NCBI RefSeq assembly: GCF_002803845.1
Contig: NZ_CP024985.1
Span: 7,451,501 to 7,515,500 of the forward strand
Direction: 5' to 3'
DNA: 64,000 bases
Source of the DNA: Streptomyces lavendulae subsp. lavendulae
GTDB taxonomy: Bacteria > Actinomycetota > Actinomycetes > Streptomycetales > Streptomycetaceae
This document shows positions 44,619 to 53,442 of this stretch, one piece after another (positions within the stretch are counted from its first letter, which is position 1; each line of letters starts with the position of its first letter). The notes beneath the pieces were generated by a model. That model had not been told where the DNA came from, searched no databases, and saw only the letters and a list, made by a program, of their open reading frames with translations. Both the position numbers and the translations under genes were made by a program.

Positions 44619-45014
44619 TCAGGACGCGCGCCGGGCGGCCACCACCGCGCACACCGCCGCCATCGGCAGCTCCGCACCGAGCGCCAGCACGAGCGCCATG
44701 CCCTGACCGCTCGTGCCCGCCGAGGTGGTGACGTCGAACCAGGCGTCCATCAGGAGCAGCGCGGCGGTGGCCGCCGCCACCGGCGACACCCTCGGGTCCC
44801 CCTTGCGCAGCAGCGCCCCCGTCCCGGCCAGCCCGAGGGCCAGCATCGCGTCGAGACCGATCCACGCGGCCGGCCAGTTGGAGACCTCCGCCGTCGCCGG
44901 CATCGTCTTGGCCAGCACCACCATCCACGGCAGCAGCGCCACCCCTGCACCGGTGAGCACCGTAGACAGGCGGGGAGTGCGCCGGATACGGAACTGCGGG
45001 GCGACGAGGGCCAT
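44619..45014 (-). CDS. four-helix integral membrane protein (hypothetical)
   Basis: This 131-aa protein has four predicted membrane helices (about 18-36, 49-66, 79-93 and 104-126), short loops and an Arg-rich C-terminus. Highly hydrophobic Ala/Leu composition and Trp at interfaces are typical. No known family signature was seen. It is divergent from the histidine kinase gene with a 176-bp gap, so shared regulation is possible. Confidence 0.65.
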   Translation of the reverse strand: MALVAPQFRIRRTPRLSTVLTGAGVALLPWMVVLAKTMPATAEVSNWPAAWIGLDAMLALGLAGTGALLRKGDPRVSPVAAATAALLLMDAWFDVTTSAGTSGQGMALVLALGAELPMAAVCAVVAARRAS

Positions 45015-45190
45015 GGCTGCGGGTCTCCTTCCGGCCCGCCGGACCGTCCGCCGGGCACACCACCACTCTCGTTCAGCGCGCCGCGCAGATCAGTAGCACC
45101 ACCGTCCGAACCGGGGGTGGTGCCAGGTACACCCCCCACCGGGCGCCAGGGTGGTGGCCGGCCGGTGATCACTGCCGTTACCGTACGGAC

Positions 45191-46459
45191 ATGACAACCC
45201 GCGGCGCCCTGCGGCGTACGTACACCTGGATCGCCGCGCACACCCCCTGGTCCGCGTGGGCCTGGCGCAACACCGCCTTCGCCGCGGCGGCGATCGTGCC
45301 CACCCTGCCCCTCGTCCTCGGGAGCGCGCTGCTCGTCGCCGCCCCCGGCCACACCCCCAACCTGCTGCTGCTCGCCGTCGTGGGCTCCCCGCTCCTGACC
45401 GGGGTCCAGCGCAGCCGCTTCCGTTCCCTGCTCGGCCTGGACATACCGCCGGTCGTCCGGGAACACCCCTGGACGACCGCCCGCGGCCTCGCCGAACGGC
45501 TGCGCTCCGAATCGATCTGGCGGCAGTACGGCTACCACCTCGTGGCCGCCCCGCTCGTCGCCGCCGGCGCCGCGCTCCTCGTCCTCGCCTGGGCGGCCGG
45601 CGCCGTCGCGGCGAGCGTGTACGCCTGGGCCTGGATGCTGCCCGTGGACGAACCGTTCGGGCCGCCCACCGGCTGGCAGGCCCAGTACGACACGATCACC
45701 GTGCTCGGCGCATTGCTGCTGCTCGCCGCCCCCTGGGCGGCCGCGGCCCTGACCCGGCTGGACGCCGCCGCCGCGGCCGCCCTCCTCGGCCCCAACCGGG
45801 CCCGCGAGCTGGAGCGGCGCGTCGAGGACCTCGCCGAGAGCCGGGCCGGGGTCCTGGACGCCGCCGACCTCGAACGCCGTCGCATCGAGCGCGACCTGCA
45901 CGACGGCGCCCAACAGCGGCTGGTCTCCCTCGCCATGAACCTCGGCATCGCCCGCGCCACCCTCCCCGACCTGCCGCCCGAGGCCAGGGCCGTCATCGAC
46001 GAGGCCCACCGCGAGGCCAAGGAGGCCATCGAGGAACTCGGCAACCTCGTACGCGGCCTCCACCCGGCCGTCCTGGAGGACCGCGGCCTGGACGCCGCGC
46101 TCTCCGGCATCGCCGCCCGAGCGCCGCTGCCCGTCGAACTCACCGTGGACATCGCCGTCCGGCCGGGCCCCACCATCGAGGCCGTCGCCTACTTCGTGGT
46201 CTCCGAGACCCTCGCCAACGTGGCCAAGCACGCCCGGGCCCGCCGCTGTTCGGTCGCGATCGCCCGCGTCACCGGCGCCCGCGGGGACCTGCTGCGCATC
46301 GTCGTCACCGACGACGGCGTCGGCGGCGCGGACCCGGCGGGCGGATCCGGCCTGGTGGGCCTGCGCAAACGCGTAGGGTCGGTCGACGGAACGATATTGA
46401 TCAACAGCCCCCTCGGGGGCCCGACCGTCGTCACTGTGGAGCTGCCGTGCGGGCTGTGA
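45191..46459 (+). CDS. sensor histidine kinase (HisKA_3/NarL-type)
   Basis: This 422-aa protein has about four membrane helices in the first 200 residues, then a HisKA_3 domain with the phospho-accepting His in ERRRIERDLHDGAQQRL. A HATPase follows (N-box VSETLANVAKHA, D-box TDDGVGGADPAGGSGL). It should phosphorylate the response regulator that starts inside its 3' end. TACCGT at 45179-45184 lies 6 nt before ATG 45191 with no RBS, which suggests a leaderless transcript. The signal is unknown. Confidence 0.92.
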   Translation: MTTRGALRRTYTWIAAHTPWSAWAWRNTAFAAAAIVPTLPLVLGSALLVAAPGHTPNLLLLAVVGSPLLTGVQRSRFRSLLGLDIPPVVREHPWTTARGLAERLRSESIWRQYGYHLVAAPLVAAGAALLVLAWAAGAVAASVYAWAWMLPVDEPFGPPTGWQAQYDTITVLGALLLLAAPWAAAALTRLDAAAAAALLGPNRARELERRVEDLAESRAGVLDAADLERRRIERDLHDGAQQRLVSLAMNLGIARATLPDLPPEARAVIDEAHREAKEAIEELGNLVRGLHPAVLEDRGLDAALSGIAARAPLPVELTVDIAVRPGPTIEAVAYFVVSETLANVAKHARARRCSVAIARVTGARGDLLRIVVTDDGVGGADPAGGSGLVGLRKRVGSVDGTILINSPLGGPTVVTVELPCGL

Positions 46460-47103
46460 TCGCCGAGGACTCCGTCCTCCTGCGCATAGGTCTTGTCAAA
46501 GTCCTCGAAATGGCCGGGTTCGAGGTGTGCGCCGAGACCGGCGACGCCGAAGGGCTGCTCGCCGCGGTCGAGGAACACCGCCCCGACCTCGCCCTCGTGG
46601 ACGTGCGCATGCCGCCCGGCTTCACCGACGAGGGCGTCCGGGCCGCCCTGGTGATCCGTAGCCAGAGCCCCGGCACGGCCGTGCTGCTGCTGTCCCAGTA
46701 CGTGGAGGAGCGCTACGCCGCCGACCTGCTGTCCTCCCGGAACGGCGCGGGCATCGGCTACCTCCTCAAGCAGCGCGTCGCCGACGTCGAGGAGTTCGTC
46801 GACGCCCTGCGCCGGGTCGCGGGCGGCGGCACCGCCCTCGACCCGCAGGTCGTCGCCCAGCTGCTGCTGCGCCGCGGCGGCGGGCCCGACCCGCTGGAAC
46901 GCCTGACCCCGCGCGAGCGCGAGGTGCTCGCGCTGATGGCCGAGGGCCGCTCCAACGCCGCGATCGCCGACGGGCTCGTCGTCAGCGAGAGCGCCGTGGC
47001 GAAGCACATCAACAACATCTTCGCCAAGCTCGACCTGCCCCCGGCCGCCGAGGCCCACCGCCGGGTCCTCGCCGTGCTGCGCTTCCTGGACGGCACCCCG
47101 TGA
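46447..47103 (+). CDS. NarL/FixJ-family response regulator
   Basis: This 218-aa protein has a receiver domain with acidic pair E7/D8, phospho-acceptor D52 (ALVDVRMPPG) and the conserved Lys (GYLLKQRV). A LuxR-type helix-turn-helix at the C-terminus reads LTPREREVLALMAEGRSNAA, then LVVSESAVAKHINNIF. GTG 46447 overlaps the kinase 3' end by 13 bases and its stop overlaps the next gene (GTGA), so three genes form one operon. Targets probably include its own operon. Confidence 0.92.
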   Translation: MRAVIAEDSVLLRIGLVKVLEMAGFEVCAETGDAEGLLAAVEEHRPDLALVDVRMPPGFTDEGVRAALVIRSQSPGTAVLLLSQYVEERYAADLLSSRNGAGIGYLLKQRVADVEEFVDALRRVAGGGTALDPQVVAQLLLRRGGGPDPLERLTPREREVLALMAEGRSNAAIADGLVVSESAVAKHINNIFAKLDLPPAAEAHRRVLAVLRFLDGTP

Positions 47104-47921
47104 CCCGCCCCGCGCCCGTCGCCGCCGGGAGCGGGCACCGCGGTGCCTGGTACTGCGCCGCCGTCCTCGGCGCCGTCCTCGTCCTCGTCCCGGCCGGCTG
47201 GCAGGTGTGGGCGATGGGCAGCGGCCACACCGGCGTCCTGGAGGGCGGCAGCGCCGGACGGACGGTGACCGCAGTGGAGATCGCCGCCGGCGCGGCCACC
47301 GTGGACGTCACCCCGCGCGGCGACCAGCAGATCGGCTACCGGGCCGACGTCCGCTGGTCCTTCGGGCGACCGGTGATCGAGGAGAGCTGGCTCGGCGACA
47401 CCCTGCGGCTGACCCCGCGCTGCCCCGGCGACACCGTCTCGGCCACCGACGAACTCGGCTGCTCCGTACGGCTGGCGGTGACCGTGCCCATCGGCGTCCC
47501 GGTCAAGATCTCCGGAACCTCAGGACGGATCGGCATCAGCGGCCTGGAGGGCACCGTCGACGCGCAGGTGCAGTCCGGCTCGCTCCACCTGTCCGGCCTG
47601 CGCGGACCCCTGCGGGCCGACGTCGACTCCGGCACCCTCCGTGCAGTCGGCCTCGCCTCCCGGCAGGCCGACGTCCGCGCGGGCGCCGGCCGGGCGGAGG
47701 TCCGCTTCGTGACCCCGCCGGACCGCGTCACCGGCCGCGTCGGCGCCGGCCGGCTCGACCTCACCCTGCCCGCGGCCACCCGCTACCGCGTCACCAGCCA
47801 CGTGGGCTGGGGCCGCTGCGAAGTGGACGACAGCCTCCGCGACCCGTCGGCCCCGCGCACCCTGGACCTCTCCGTCGAATCCGGCACCGCCACGGCGGGC
47901 CACCGGCCCCCGGCCGACTGA
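47100..47921 (+). CDS. DUF4097-type membrane-anchored beta-strand-repeat protein
   Basis: This 273-aa protein has an N-terminal membrane helix (WYCAAVLGAVLVLVPAGW) and a right-handed parallel beta-helix-like body of repeated short strands (GTSGRIGISGLEGTVDAQV, SGSLHLSGL, SGTLRAVGL). This pattern is typical of DUF4097/adhesin-like proteins. It probably faces the outside. Coupling to the two-component genes by GTGA suggests that it is a regulon output or a sensing partner. It ends about 30 bp before the convergent DUF6882 gene. Confidence 0.8.
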   Translation: MTRPAPVAAGSGHRGAWYCAAVLGAVLVLVPAGWQVWAMGSGHTGVLEGGSAGRTVTAVEIAAGAATVDVTPRGDQQIGYRADVRWSFGRPVIEESWLGDTLRLTPRCPGDTVSATDELGCSVRLAVTVPIGVPVKISGTSGRIGISGLEGTVDAQVQSGSLHLSGLRGPLRADVDSGTLRAVGLASRQADVRAGAGRAEVRFVTPPDRVTGRVGAGRLDLTLPAATRYRVTSHVGWGRCEVDDSLRDPSAPRTLDLSVESGTATAGHRPPAD

Positions 47922-47953
47922 ACGGGCGGCGGGGCCCGCGGCCGGGGCGCAGG

Positions 47954-48661
47954 TCAGAGGTGGCCGGCGAGGGTCACGCGGATGTTCGCCATCCGGCCCA
48001 GTTCGTCGAAGGTGACCTCGGCTCCCAGGTTCCCGGGCAGCGTGGCCGTGATCCGGCCCGGCTCCTGGTGGGCGGGCAGCCCGAAGTGCTCGAAGTAGCC
48101 CGCCGCCATGGCGTACGGGGAGTGGCCGATCAGGCCCATCGCCGAGGTGAGCGCCCCCGGGAGCGCGGTGGCGTCGAAGACGGGCCGCGGCACCCGCGGG
48201 TCGTCGGCGAGCAGGTACAGCTGCGTGTCCGGACCGGCCTGCACGCTGAGGTAACCCGGTGCGCCGGTCACCCCCATCGCGGCGAAGGCGAGGGTCTCCG
48301 CGGCCCGGCGCGGGTCGGCGAAGCCCGACAGGTCCAGCGTCTCCTGCGCGAACTCGGCCATCCCGTACGCCCTCCCGTACTCCCCGGCGCGCCCGGAGAG
48401 CGCGACCACGGGCGTGCCCTGCAACCCCGGGTTGGCCCAGCCCCACATCCAGGACCCCTGGGAGAGGTCGTAGGTGCCCAGTACGGACACGCGCAGGTCG
48501 AGGCCGCCCTGGCGGTAGAGGCAGGCGTCCAGGTCGGCGGTCCAGTCGCCCGCGGGCACGAAGGCCGTCAGGGCCTGGAGCTGCGCCGCGCCCCAGGCGG
48601 CGTGGCGTTCGGCTTCGAACAGGAAGGCGTCGCCGAAACGGGAGTTCACAGGTGTCGTCAC
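47954..48661 (-). CDS. DUF6882-like hypothetical protein
   Basis: This 235-aa soluble protein has aromatic/Gly motifs SWMWGWANPGL and AYGMAEFAQETL. These resemble DUF6882 proteins, which often lie in actinomycete genomes as orphan genes. No catalytic residues are evident. GTG 48661 (MTTPVNSRFGDAF) is used as start; it is close to the DinB-like gene but probably independent. Confidence 0.6.
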   Translation of the reverse strand: MTTPVNSRFGDAFLFEAERHAAWGAAQLQALTAFVPAGDWTADLDACLYRQGGLDLRVSVLGTYDLSQGSWMWGWANPGLQGTPVVALSGRAGEYGRAYGMAEFAQETLDLSGFADPRRAAETLAFAAMGVTGAPGYLSVQAGPDTQLYLLADDPRVPRPVFDATALPGALTSAMGLIGHSPYAMAAGYFEHFGLPAHQEPGRITATLPGNLGAEVTFDELGRMANIRVTLAGHL

Positions 48662-48689
48662 GAGCCACCACCCTAAGCCCGCCGGCGCG

Positions 48690-49202
48690 CTACTCCAGCC
48701 GCTCCAGGGCGCCCCGGACGAAGGCGGCCTGGCCCGCGTGCTGGAGGTCGTCCGCCAGCACGCTGACCAGGCGCACGCCCAGGGTGACCGGGGGGTCCCA
48801 GCGTTCGTCGACCACCCGGTCGAGGTCGGCCGCCGCGAGGCCGCGCACGAACCGCAGGGTCTGCTCGTGCACCGCGTCGAAGTAGCCCAGCAGCAGCCCG
48901 AACGCGTCCACGCGGACCGCCGCGGCCTGCCGCGCGGTGTGCCCGTACCCGGTGGCCCCGACGGGCAGCCGCAGGCCGAAGCGGTCGGCCCAGCCCTGCT
49001 CCCGCCACACCTGGGCCAGTCCGGCGGCGTCGGCCACGTGGTCGTCCTGAACCCGGGTCAGGTGCCAGACGAGCCAGGCGATCGAGTTCGCCGCCGGGTC
49101 GGTCCGGGCGTTGAGTTCCTCGGCCGAGAGCCCGTCGACCACCTCGTGGACCACTTCCCGGACGCGTTCGAAGCCGTCCACGAGTACCTCGGTGCCCTTC
49201 AT
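48690..49202 (-). CDS. DinB/DUF664-family protein (mycothiol-transferase-like)
   Basis: This 170-aa four-helix-bundle protein has SIAWLVWHLTRVQDDHVAD, with the first metal-binding His, a middle His (DAVHEQTLRF) and a late His (LADDLQHAGQAAFV). This matches the DUF664/DinB metal triad. In actinobacteria this fold includes mycothiol-dependent S-transferases that detoxify electrophiles; whether this member is active is unknown. ATG 49202 is the likely start. Confidence 0.8.
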   Translation of the reverse strand: MKGTEVLVDGFERVREVVHEVVDGLSAEELNARTDPAANSIAWLVWHLTRVQDDHVADAAGLAQVWREQGWADRFGLRLPVGATGYGHTARQAAAVRVDAFGLLLGYFDAVHEQTLRFVRGLAAADLDRVVDERWDPPVTLGVRLVSVLADDLQHAGQAAFVRGALERLE

Positions 49203-49301
49203 CGCCCTCTCCCGCCACGTCCGCCGGACCGCCGGTCACCGCCGGTCACTGCCGGGACCACCATGCCGGGCCGCGGTGCGGCGGCGCGGGGCGACACTCC
49301 G

Positions 49302-49925
49302 TCAGAGCCGCCGCAGCCGCCTGCGGCGCAGCAGGATGCCCGCGGCCGCGCCGGCCAGGGCGATCCCGGCCACCCCGGCGGTGGTCCACCAGCCGGCGTC
49401 GTCGGAGTCGGAGGCGGGGGAGGTGGCCGGGGTGGCCGACGCCGGGGGTGCCGAGGCGGTCGCGGTCGCAGGGGCGCCCGAGGGGGAGGGGGCGGGAGAG
49501 GCGCCGGAGGAGGCGGTGGGCGGGGCCGGGTCCACCACCGGGACGGCCACCTCCTGCTGCGCGTGGCCCAGGGAGGGGAAGCCCGCGTCGACGGTCACCG
49601 TCCACGTGCCGGGCGGCAGCGTCTCGGCCGTCGTCCAGGTCGCGGCCCCACCGGTGCCGCGGACCAGCCGCCAGGGTCCCGCCGTACGGGACCCGTCGGC
49701 ACTGACCGCGTTCACGGTGGCCGCCACGGCCTCCTCGACGGGGTCGCCGTCGTTCTCCCAGGTGACGTCGGCGGTGACCTTCCCGGCCTGCTGACCGGTG
49801 ATCACCACTTTGAGGGTGTCCCCGTGGGCGTGCGCGGCGCCGGCCAGGGCGACGGCCTGCATGGGCAGCAGCAGGGCGAGTCCCAGGGCGGCGGGGAAGG
49901 GGAGGGGACGCGGGCGCGTGGTCAT
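49302..49925 (-). CDS. secreted, membrane-anchored CopC-like hypothetical protein
   Basis: This 207-aa protein has a signal peptide (residues 1-33, ending AHAHG) and an Ig-like beta domain (LKVVITGQQAGKVTADVTWEN, WRLVRGTGGAATW, GTWTVTVDAGF). A Pro/Ala/Ser-rich linker (about 125-165), a C-terminal membrane helix and an RRRRLRR cytoplasmic tail follow. The His after the cleavage site could bind copper as in CopC proteins, but no other ligands are clear. It lies downstream of the metalloprotease in the same direction. Confidence 0.65.
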   Translation of the reverse strand: MTTRPRPLPFPAALGLALLLPMQAVALAGAAHAHGDTLKVVITGQQAGKVTADVTWENDGDPVEEAVAATVNAVSADGSRTAGPWRLVRGTGGAATWTTAETLPPGTWTVTVDAGFPSLGHAQQEVAVPVVDPAPPTASSGASPAPSPSGAPATATASAPPASATPATSPASDSDDAGWWTTAGVAGIALAGAAAGILLRRRRLRRL

Positions 49926-50019
49926 GGTGCTCCAGGCGGGAGGTGGGGAGGCAACGGGACGAGCGGAAGTGGGGGCGTGGGGGCGAGGGGTGTGGGGTGT
50001 GGGGGGCCTGGTGGAGCGT

Positions 50020-50053
50020 GGGGGAAGTGGGGGAAGTGGGGGAAGTGGGGGAG
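50020..50053. repeat. 9-bp tandem repeat, GGGGGAAGT x3.5
   Basis: There are three perfect copies and one partial copy in the gap between the metalloprotease and the downstream CopC-like gene, within a longer G/T-rich tract from about 49970. It lies in the presumed mRNA leader of the downstream gene. Confidence 0.8.
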
Positions 50054-50131
50054 AGAGGAAGCCCGTGGGGAGGCGTGGGGGAGCGGAGCCGGAGGGCGGC
50101 CGGGGGAGCGGCCGCCCTCCGGAGCGGTGGG

Positions 50132-52216
50132 TCAGCCCGCCTTGCGGGCCGTCCAGGCCTGCGCGGGACGGCCGTCCGCGCGCTGGAGTTCGAGCAGCCA
50201 GTTCCCGTAGTAGGGGCGGTTGCTCACCGCGAGGGCGAAGCCGCCGCTCGGGTCGGAGACGGTCGTCGAGCCGTCCCGGGTGGTCAGTCGCCACTGCTGC
50301 GACGCGGAGTTCCCGCACGGCTGCTGGGAGACCCACATCCCGGCGGCCGGGGCGCCGCCCGGCTGCAGGCACTTGCCGGAGACGGCGGACCGGATGCGGA
50401 CGAGCCCGCTGCCGGCGTCGTCGAAGTACCACTGCTGCTGTGCGTAGCCGTTGGTGCGGCCGGCCACCAGGACGGTCCCGTCGGCGGTGCGGCCGTCCCA
50501 CATCTCGGCGGCCATGCCGCTGCTGCCGTTGCCGAGCACGTAGCGGGTGCCCGGGGTGGTGGCGCCGCCGCCGGTGGCGGTCGTACGGAAGGAGGTGGCC
50601 TTGCCCGGGCCGCTGTCACGGCCGGCCGTGTCGCGGACCGAGACGGCGGCGGTGTAGTCGGTCCCGGCGCGCAGGCCGTAGACGCGCAGGGAGGTGGACT
50701 GCACCCAGGTCAGGTGCTTGCCGTTCAGCAGCACCTGGTACCAGGCGGCGCCCTCCGTGCGGGGCCAGCTCAGCACCACCGAGTCGGCCTGGATCTGGCC
50801 GGCCGTCACGACCGGTCCGCCGCCCGTGGGCTTCTTGGTGGGCGAGGGCGAGGGGGTGGGCTTGGCCGTCGGGCCCGGGTTCGGGTTCGGTCCGGGCCCG
50901 GTGCCGCCGCCGTCGGTGCGCATCAGGAACTGGTTGTCGGCGATGTTCCAGTGGGTCGCCAGGTAGCTGCCCGGCTTCGGGCTGGTGTGGAAGTAGTCGT
51001 CGTGGTTGCAGTCCAGGATGTTCTCGGACGCCTGGTTCGTGCAGACGTTGCGCATCTGCGGGTAGTACGGGGTGTCCGAGTAGCACATGACGTCGAACTC
51101 GTCGGTGCAGTGCGCGCCACGGCTGGTGTTGGGGGCGCTGTTGTTGACCGCGCCGAGGTTGTGTCCGAGTTCGTGCGCGGCGGTGTGGCCGCCCCAGCAG
51201 CCCGAGTCCGTGCGCCCGTAGGAGGGGCCGAAGTTGCTCAGGTTGTTCTGGCCGGGCCGCTCGTCGCCGTTGAAGGTGCCGATGCCGCAGTAGATCTGGG
51301 TGTCCGCGAAGATCATGTACTTGCGGTCGCGGCGGTCCAGGCCCTTGCCGGCGAGCGCGGCGTTGGTGGCGCTGAACTCGGCGAGGGCCGAGTCTGGGAG
51401 CTCGATGCTGATCACGGACGGGGTGCAGTCTGCGGCCGTCACGTAACGGATGTGCCGGATGCCGCCGGTCTCCTTGGCGCTGGCCGCGTAGATGAGGTCG
51501 GCGTCGGCCGCCCACTTGCGGAACGAGGCCAGGTACTCGGCGTAGCGGTCGCGGCCGGGGCCGTGGGCGTAGACGACCTGGACCCGGTTGCCCGAGGTCC
51601 CGTCGCCGTCGCACTGGACGGTCTGTCCGGCCGGTCCGGCCGCTATGCCCTGGCTGCCGGAGGCCGGCGGGGCGGGGGCCGCCTTGGAGGCGGCCGTACG
51701 GGCGTCGGCCGCGGGCGCGTCCTGAGGACGCCCGCCGCCCTCCGTGGCGGCCGGGTCGGCGGAGGCCGGGGCGGCGGGGTCGGCCGCCGGGGCCTTGGTG
51801 CGGACCACGGGCTGGACGTCCTTCTTGATGTCCACGCCACCGGGGGGAGCGTCGGGGCCGTGGGTGCACAGTCCGGCGTCCGTGCGGTAGACGCCGACGC
51901 AGCGGTCGCCCTTGGGGGCGGCCTTGAGGCCGTCGTAGACCATGCCGCGGGCGTTCTCGTTCGCCGGGGCGCTGGAGAGGGCGGCCGGTTCCGCGTCGCG
52001 GGCCGGTGCGGCGGCCGGTTCGGCGGGTGCGCCGGCCCCCGAGGCCTGCGCGGGGGTGGTGGCCTCGGCGTCCGGGTCGAGTCCCGCGTAGGCGAGACCG
52101 CCCGCGATCACCGCCGCCGTGGCCATGGCGGCGGTCAGGAGCATCAACCTGCGCGGTTTGCGCCGGTGTTCACGCTGTCTGCGTCGTCGGCCGGTGTGTC
52201 GTGCTGTCATGCGCAC
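50132..52216 (-). CDS. secreted zinc metalloprotease with FnIII and ricin-type lectin domains
   Basis: The protein has 694 aa. A long basic N-terminus with an uncleaved-looking anchor or signal (about 25-45) is followed by a Pro/Ala linker. A metzincin-like domain has HELGH (H348, E349, H352) in AAHELGHNLGAVNNS and a Met-turn-like DVMCY. The third HExxHxxGxxH position is N358, so the third ligand may differ. A Pro/Thr linker (about 430-455), an FnIII domain (about 455-545) and a C-terminal ricin-B/CBM13 domain (about 560-694, QQWYF and QQW motifs) follow. It probably degrades extracellular glycoproteins or is targeted by its lectin domain. Confidence 0.85.
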   Translation of the reverse strand: MRMTARHTGRRRRQREHRRKPRRLMLLTAAMATAAVIAGGLAYAGLDPDAEATTPAQASGAGAPAEPAAAPARDAEPAALSSAPANENARGMVYDGLKAAPKGDRCVGVYRTDAGLCTHGPDAPPGGVDIKKDVQPVVRTKAPAADPAAPASADPAATEGGGRPQDAPAADARTAASKAAPAPPASGSQGIAAGPAGQTVQCDGDGTSGNRVQVVYAHGPGRDRYAEYLASFRKWAADADLIYAASAKETGGIRHIRYVTAADCTPSVISIELPDSALAEFSATNAALAGKGLDRRDRKYMIFADTQIYCGIGTFNGDERPGQNNLSNFGPSYGRTDSGCWGGHTAAHELGHNLGAVNNSAPNTSRGAHCTDEFDVMCYSDTPYYPQMRNVCTNQASENILDCNHDDYFHTSPKPGSYLATHWNIADNQFLMRTDGGGTGPGPNPNPGPTAKPTPSPSPTKKPTGGGPVVTAGQIQADSVVLSWPRTEGAAWYQVLLNGKHLTWVQSTSLRVYGLRAGTDYTAAVSVRDTAGRDSGPGKATSFRTTATGGGATTPGTRYVLGNGSSGMAAEMWDGRTADGTVLVAGRTNGYAQQQWYFDDAGSGLVRIRSAVSGKCLQPGGAPAAGMWVSQQPCGNSASQQWRLTTRDGSTTVSDPSGGFALAVSNRPYYGNWLLELQRADGRPAQAWTARKAG

Positions 52217-52592
52217 CTCAAGTCCAAGTCAGGAGAGTGGGTGCGCGGAAGCTTGCCAGACGGGAGCCGCGGAGAATTCGGACAAACGGGAGCCGGGTCC
52301 GGGAAATCTATCCGTTACCTTGTGACTCGATTTGATGAACCGTCAACTCGCTCTGAATTCAAGAGAGTTACGCGCGTTGCGCGGGAAAGGTCCAGGCCTT
52401 TTCGGGGATGTCGTTATCAAATCGAGATATACGGGCAATGCTTATTGACGGCAATTCAGTCAGGTATTCATGTAAAAACTACCTGCCGAATTCTCCCCGT
52501 CACGAGCGGTGAAGCGCGACGGAGCTCCGGACGTGGCCGTGGGTGCCCAGGCCGCCCGGCCGGTGCGGCGGCGGCAAGGGCACCCGTACGGA
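52217..52592. other. 376-bp AT-richer intergenic region
   Basis: Its GC content is clearly below that of the flanks, especially at 52290-52500. It holds the promoter of the metalloprotease, an imperfect hairpin (52345-52369: CTCT/AGAG and AACT/AGTT arms around GAATTCA) that may end the whiE-like transcript, and no gene-like frame. Confidence 0.6.
52426..52454 (-). promoter_or_regulatory. candidate housekeeping-type promoter of the metalloprotease
   Basis: Read on the minus strand: TTGCCG (52454-52449), 17-bp spacer, TATATC (52431-52426). Spacing and sequence fit sigma-HrdB promoters. It would give a 5' leader of about 200 nt ahead of the start at 52216. Confidence 0.5.
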
Positions 52593-52925
52593 CTAGCGGA
52601 CGGCGTCCCGCTCCCAGCTGTAGAACCGGGTGGCCATGGCGTCCTTCGGGCCCCGCCACGTCTTCGGGTCGTGCGGGCTGATGTAGGCGGAGAGCCGGTC
52701 GCTGAGGTCGCGGAACTCCGGGTGCCCGGTGACCTGCGCGATGGCCGGACCGGGGTCCTTCTCGGACTCGATCAGGTGCAGGTACACGTCCCCGAACTGG
52801 AAGAGACTGCGGCGGCTGACCCCGACGAGACGGGGGAGCTCGCCCGCGTCCGAGGCGGCGAACAGGTCGGCGATGTCGGGTGCCGATCCGGGCGCCATGC
52901 GGGCCACGATGAGGGCTTGGTGCAT
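52593..52925 (-). CDS. whiE-VII: TcmI-family polyketide cyclase (whiE-ORFVII-like)
   Basis: This 110-aa ferredoxin-like-fold cyclase (QALIVARMAPGSAPDIADLF, LFQFGDVYLHLIES, PKTWRGPKDAMATRFYSWER) is of the TcmI type. It folds later rings of the aromatic polyketide. It is the last gene of the leftward whiE-like operon, 48 bp after the aromatase. No catalytic residue is obvious, as usual for the family. Confidence 0.92.
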   Translation of the reverse strand: MHQALIVARMAPGSAPDIADLFAASDAGELPRLVGVSRRSLFQFGDVYLHLIESEKDPGPAIAQVTGHPEFRDLSDRLSAYISPHDPKTWRGPKDAMATRFYSWERDAVR

Positions 52926-52973
52926 CGGGTGGGTTGCCTTTCGACTCGGAGAGCGAGGAGGAGGGCGGTGCGC

Positions 52974-53441
52974 TCAGCGGCGCGAGGCCACCCGCTCGCG
53001 GCGCTCGATCTTGTCCCGGATCAGTTCCATCTGGATGCGGGAGTTGTGGTTGATGCGGTCGGTCATCCCCGCGTCGTCGATCGGCGCGTCCGGCTTCATC
53101 GCGAAGTCCTGGACCCACCGCATGCGGGTGCCGCCACCGGGCGCCTCGCCGTACTCCCAGTGGATGTCCATGTGCGCGAACGGACCCGTCTCGACCCGGC
53201 GGGCCTTCACCGTCAGGCCCGCACGGTCCACGGTCCGCTCCGAGACCCAGCTCCACACCACCCCGTTCTCGTCCGGGTGCATGGCGAGACGGAACCGGGT
53301 CGTGTTCCCGGCCTTCTCCAGGATCTCGATCGACGCGTACTCGCTGAACAGCTCCGGCCAGTTGGGCAGGTCGTTCGTGACGTCCCAGACGACGTCGACG
53401 GGCGCGTTGACGGTGATCTCGTTGTCGGTGTGTCCAGGCAT
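52974..53441 (-). CDS. whiE-VI: aromatase/cyclase, SRPBCC fold (whiE-ORFVI-like)
   Basis: This 155-aa START/SRPBCC protein (NEITVNAPVDVVWDVTNDLPNWPELFSEY, GTRMRWVQDFAMKPDAP, NHNSRIQMELIRDKIE) is close to the monodomain aromatases of spore-pigment clusters. It cyclises and aromatises the first ring of the poly-beta-ketone while this is bound to the ACP. ATG 53441 is 1 bp after the ACP stop, so the two are co-translated. Confidence 0.93.
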   Translation of the reverse strand: MPGHTDNEITVNAPVDVVWDVTNDLPNWPELFSEYASIEILEKAGNTTRFRLAMHPDENGVVWSWVSERTVDRAGLTVKARRVETGPFAHMDIHWEYGEAPGGGTRMRWVQDFAMKPDAPIDDAGMTDRINHNSRIQMELIRDKIERRERVASRR

Positions 53442-53442
53442 C

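Noticed and set aside
50020..50053. CRISPR-like repeats
   Set aside because: The repeats are 9 bp without spacers and no cas gene is present.
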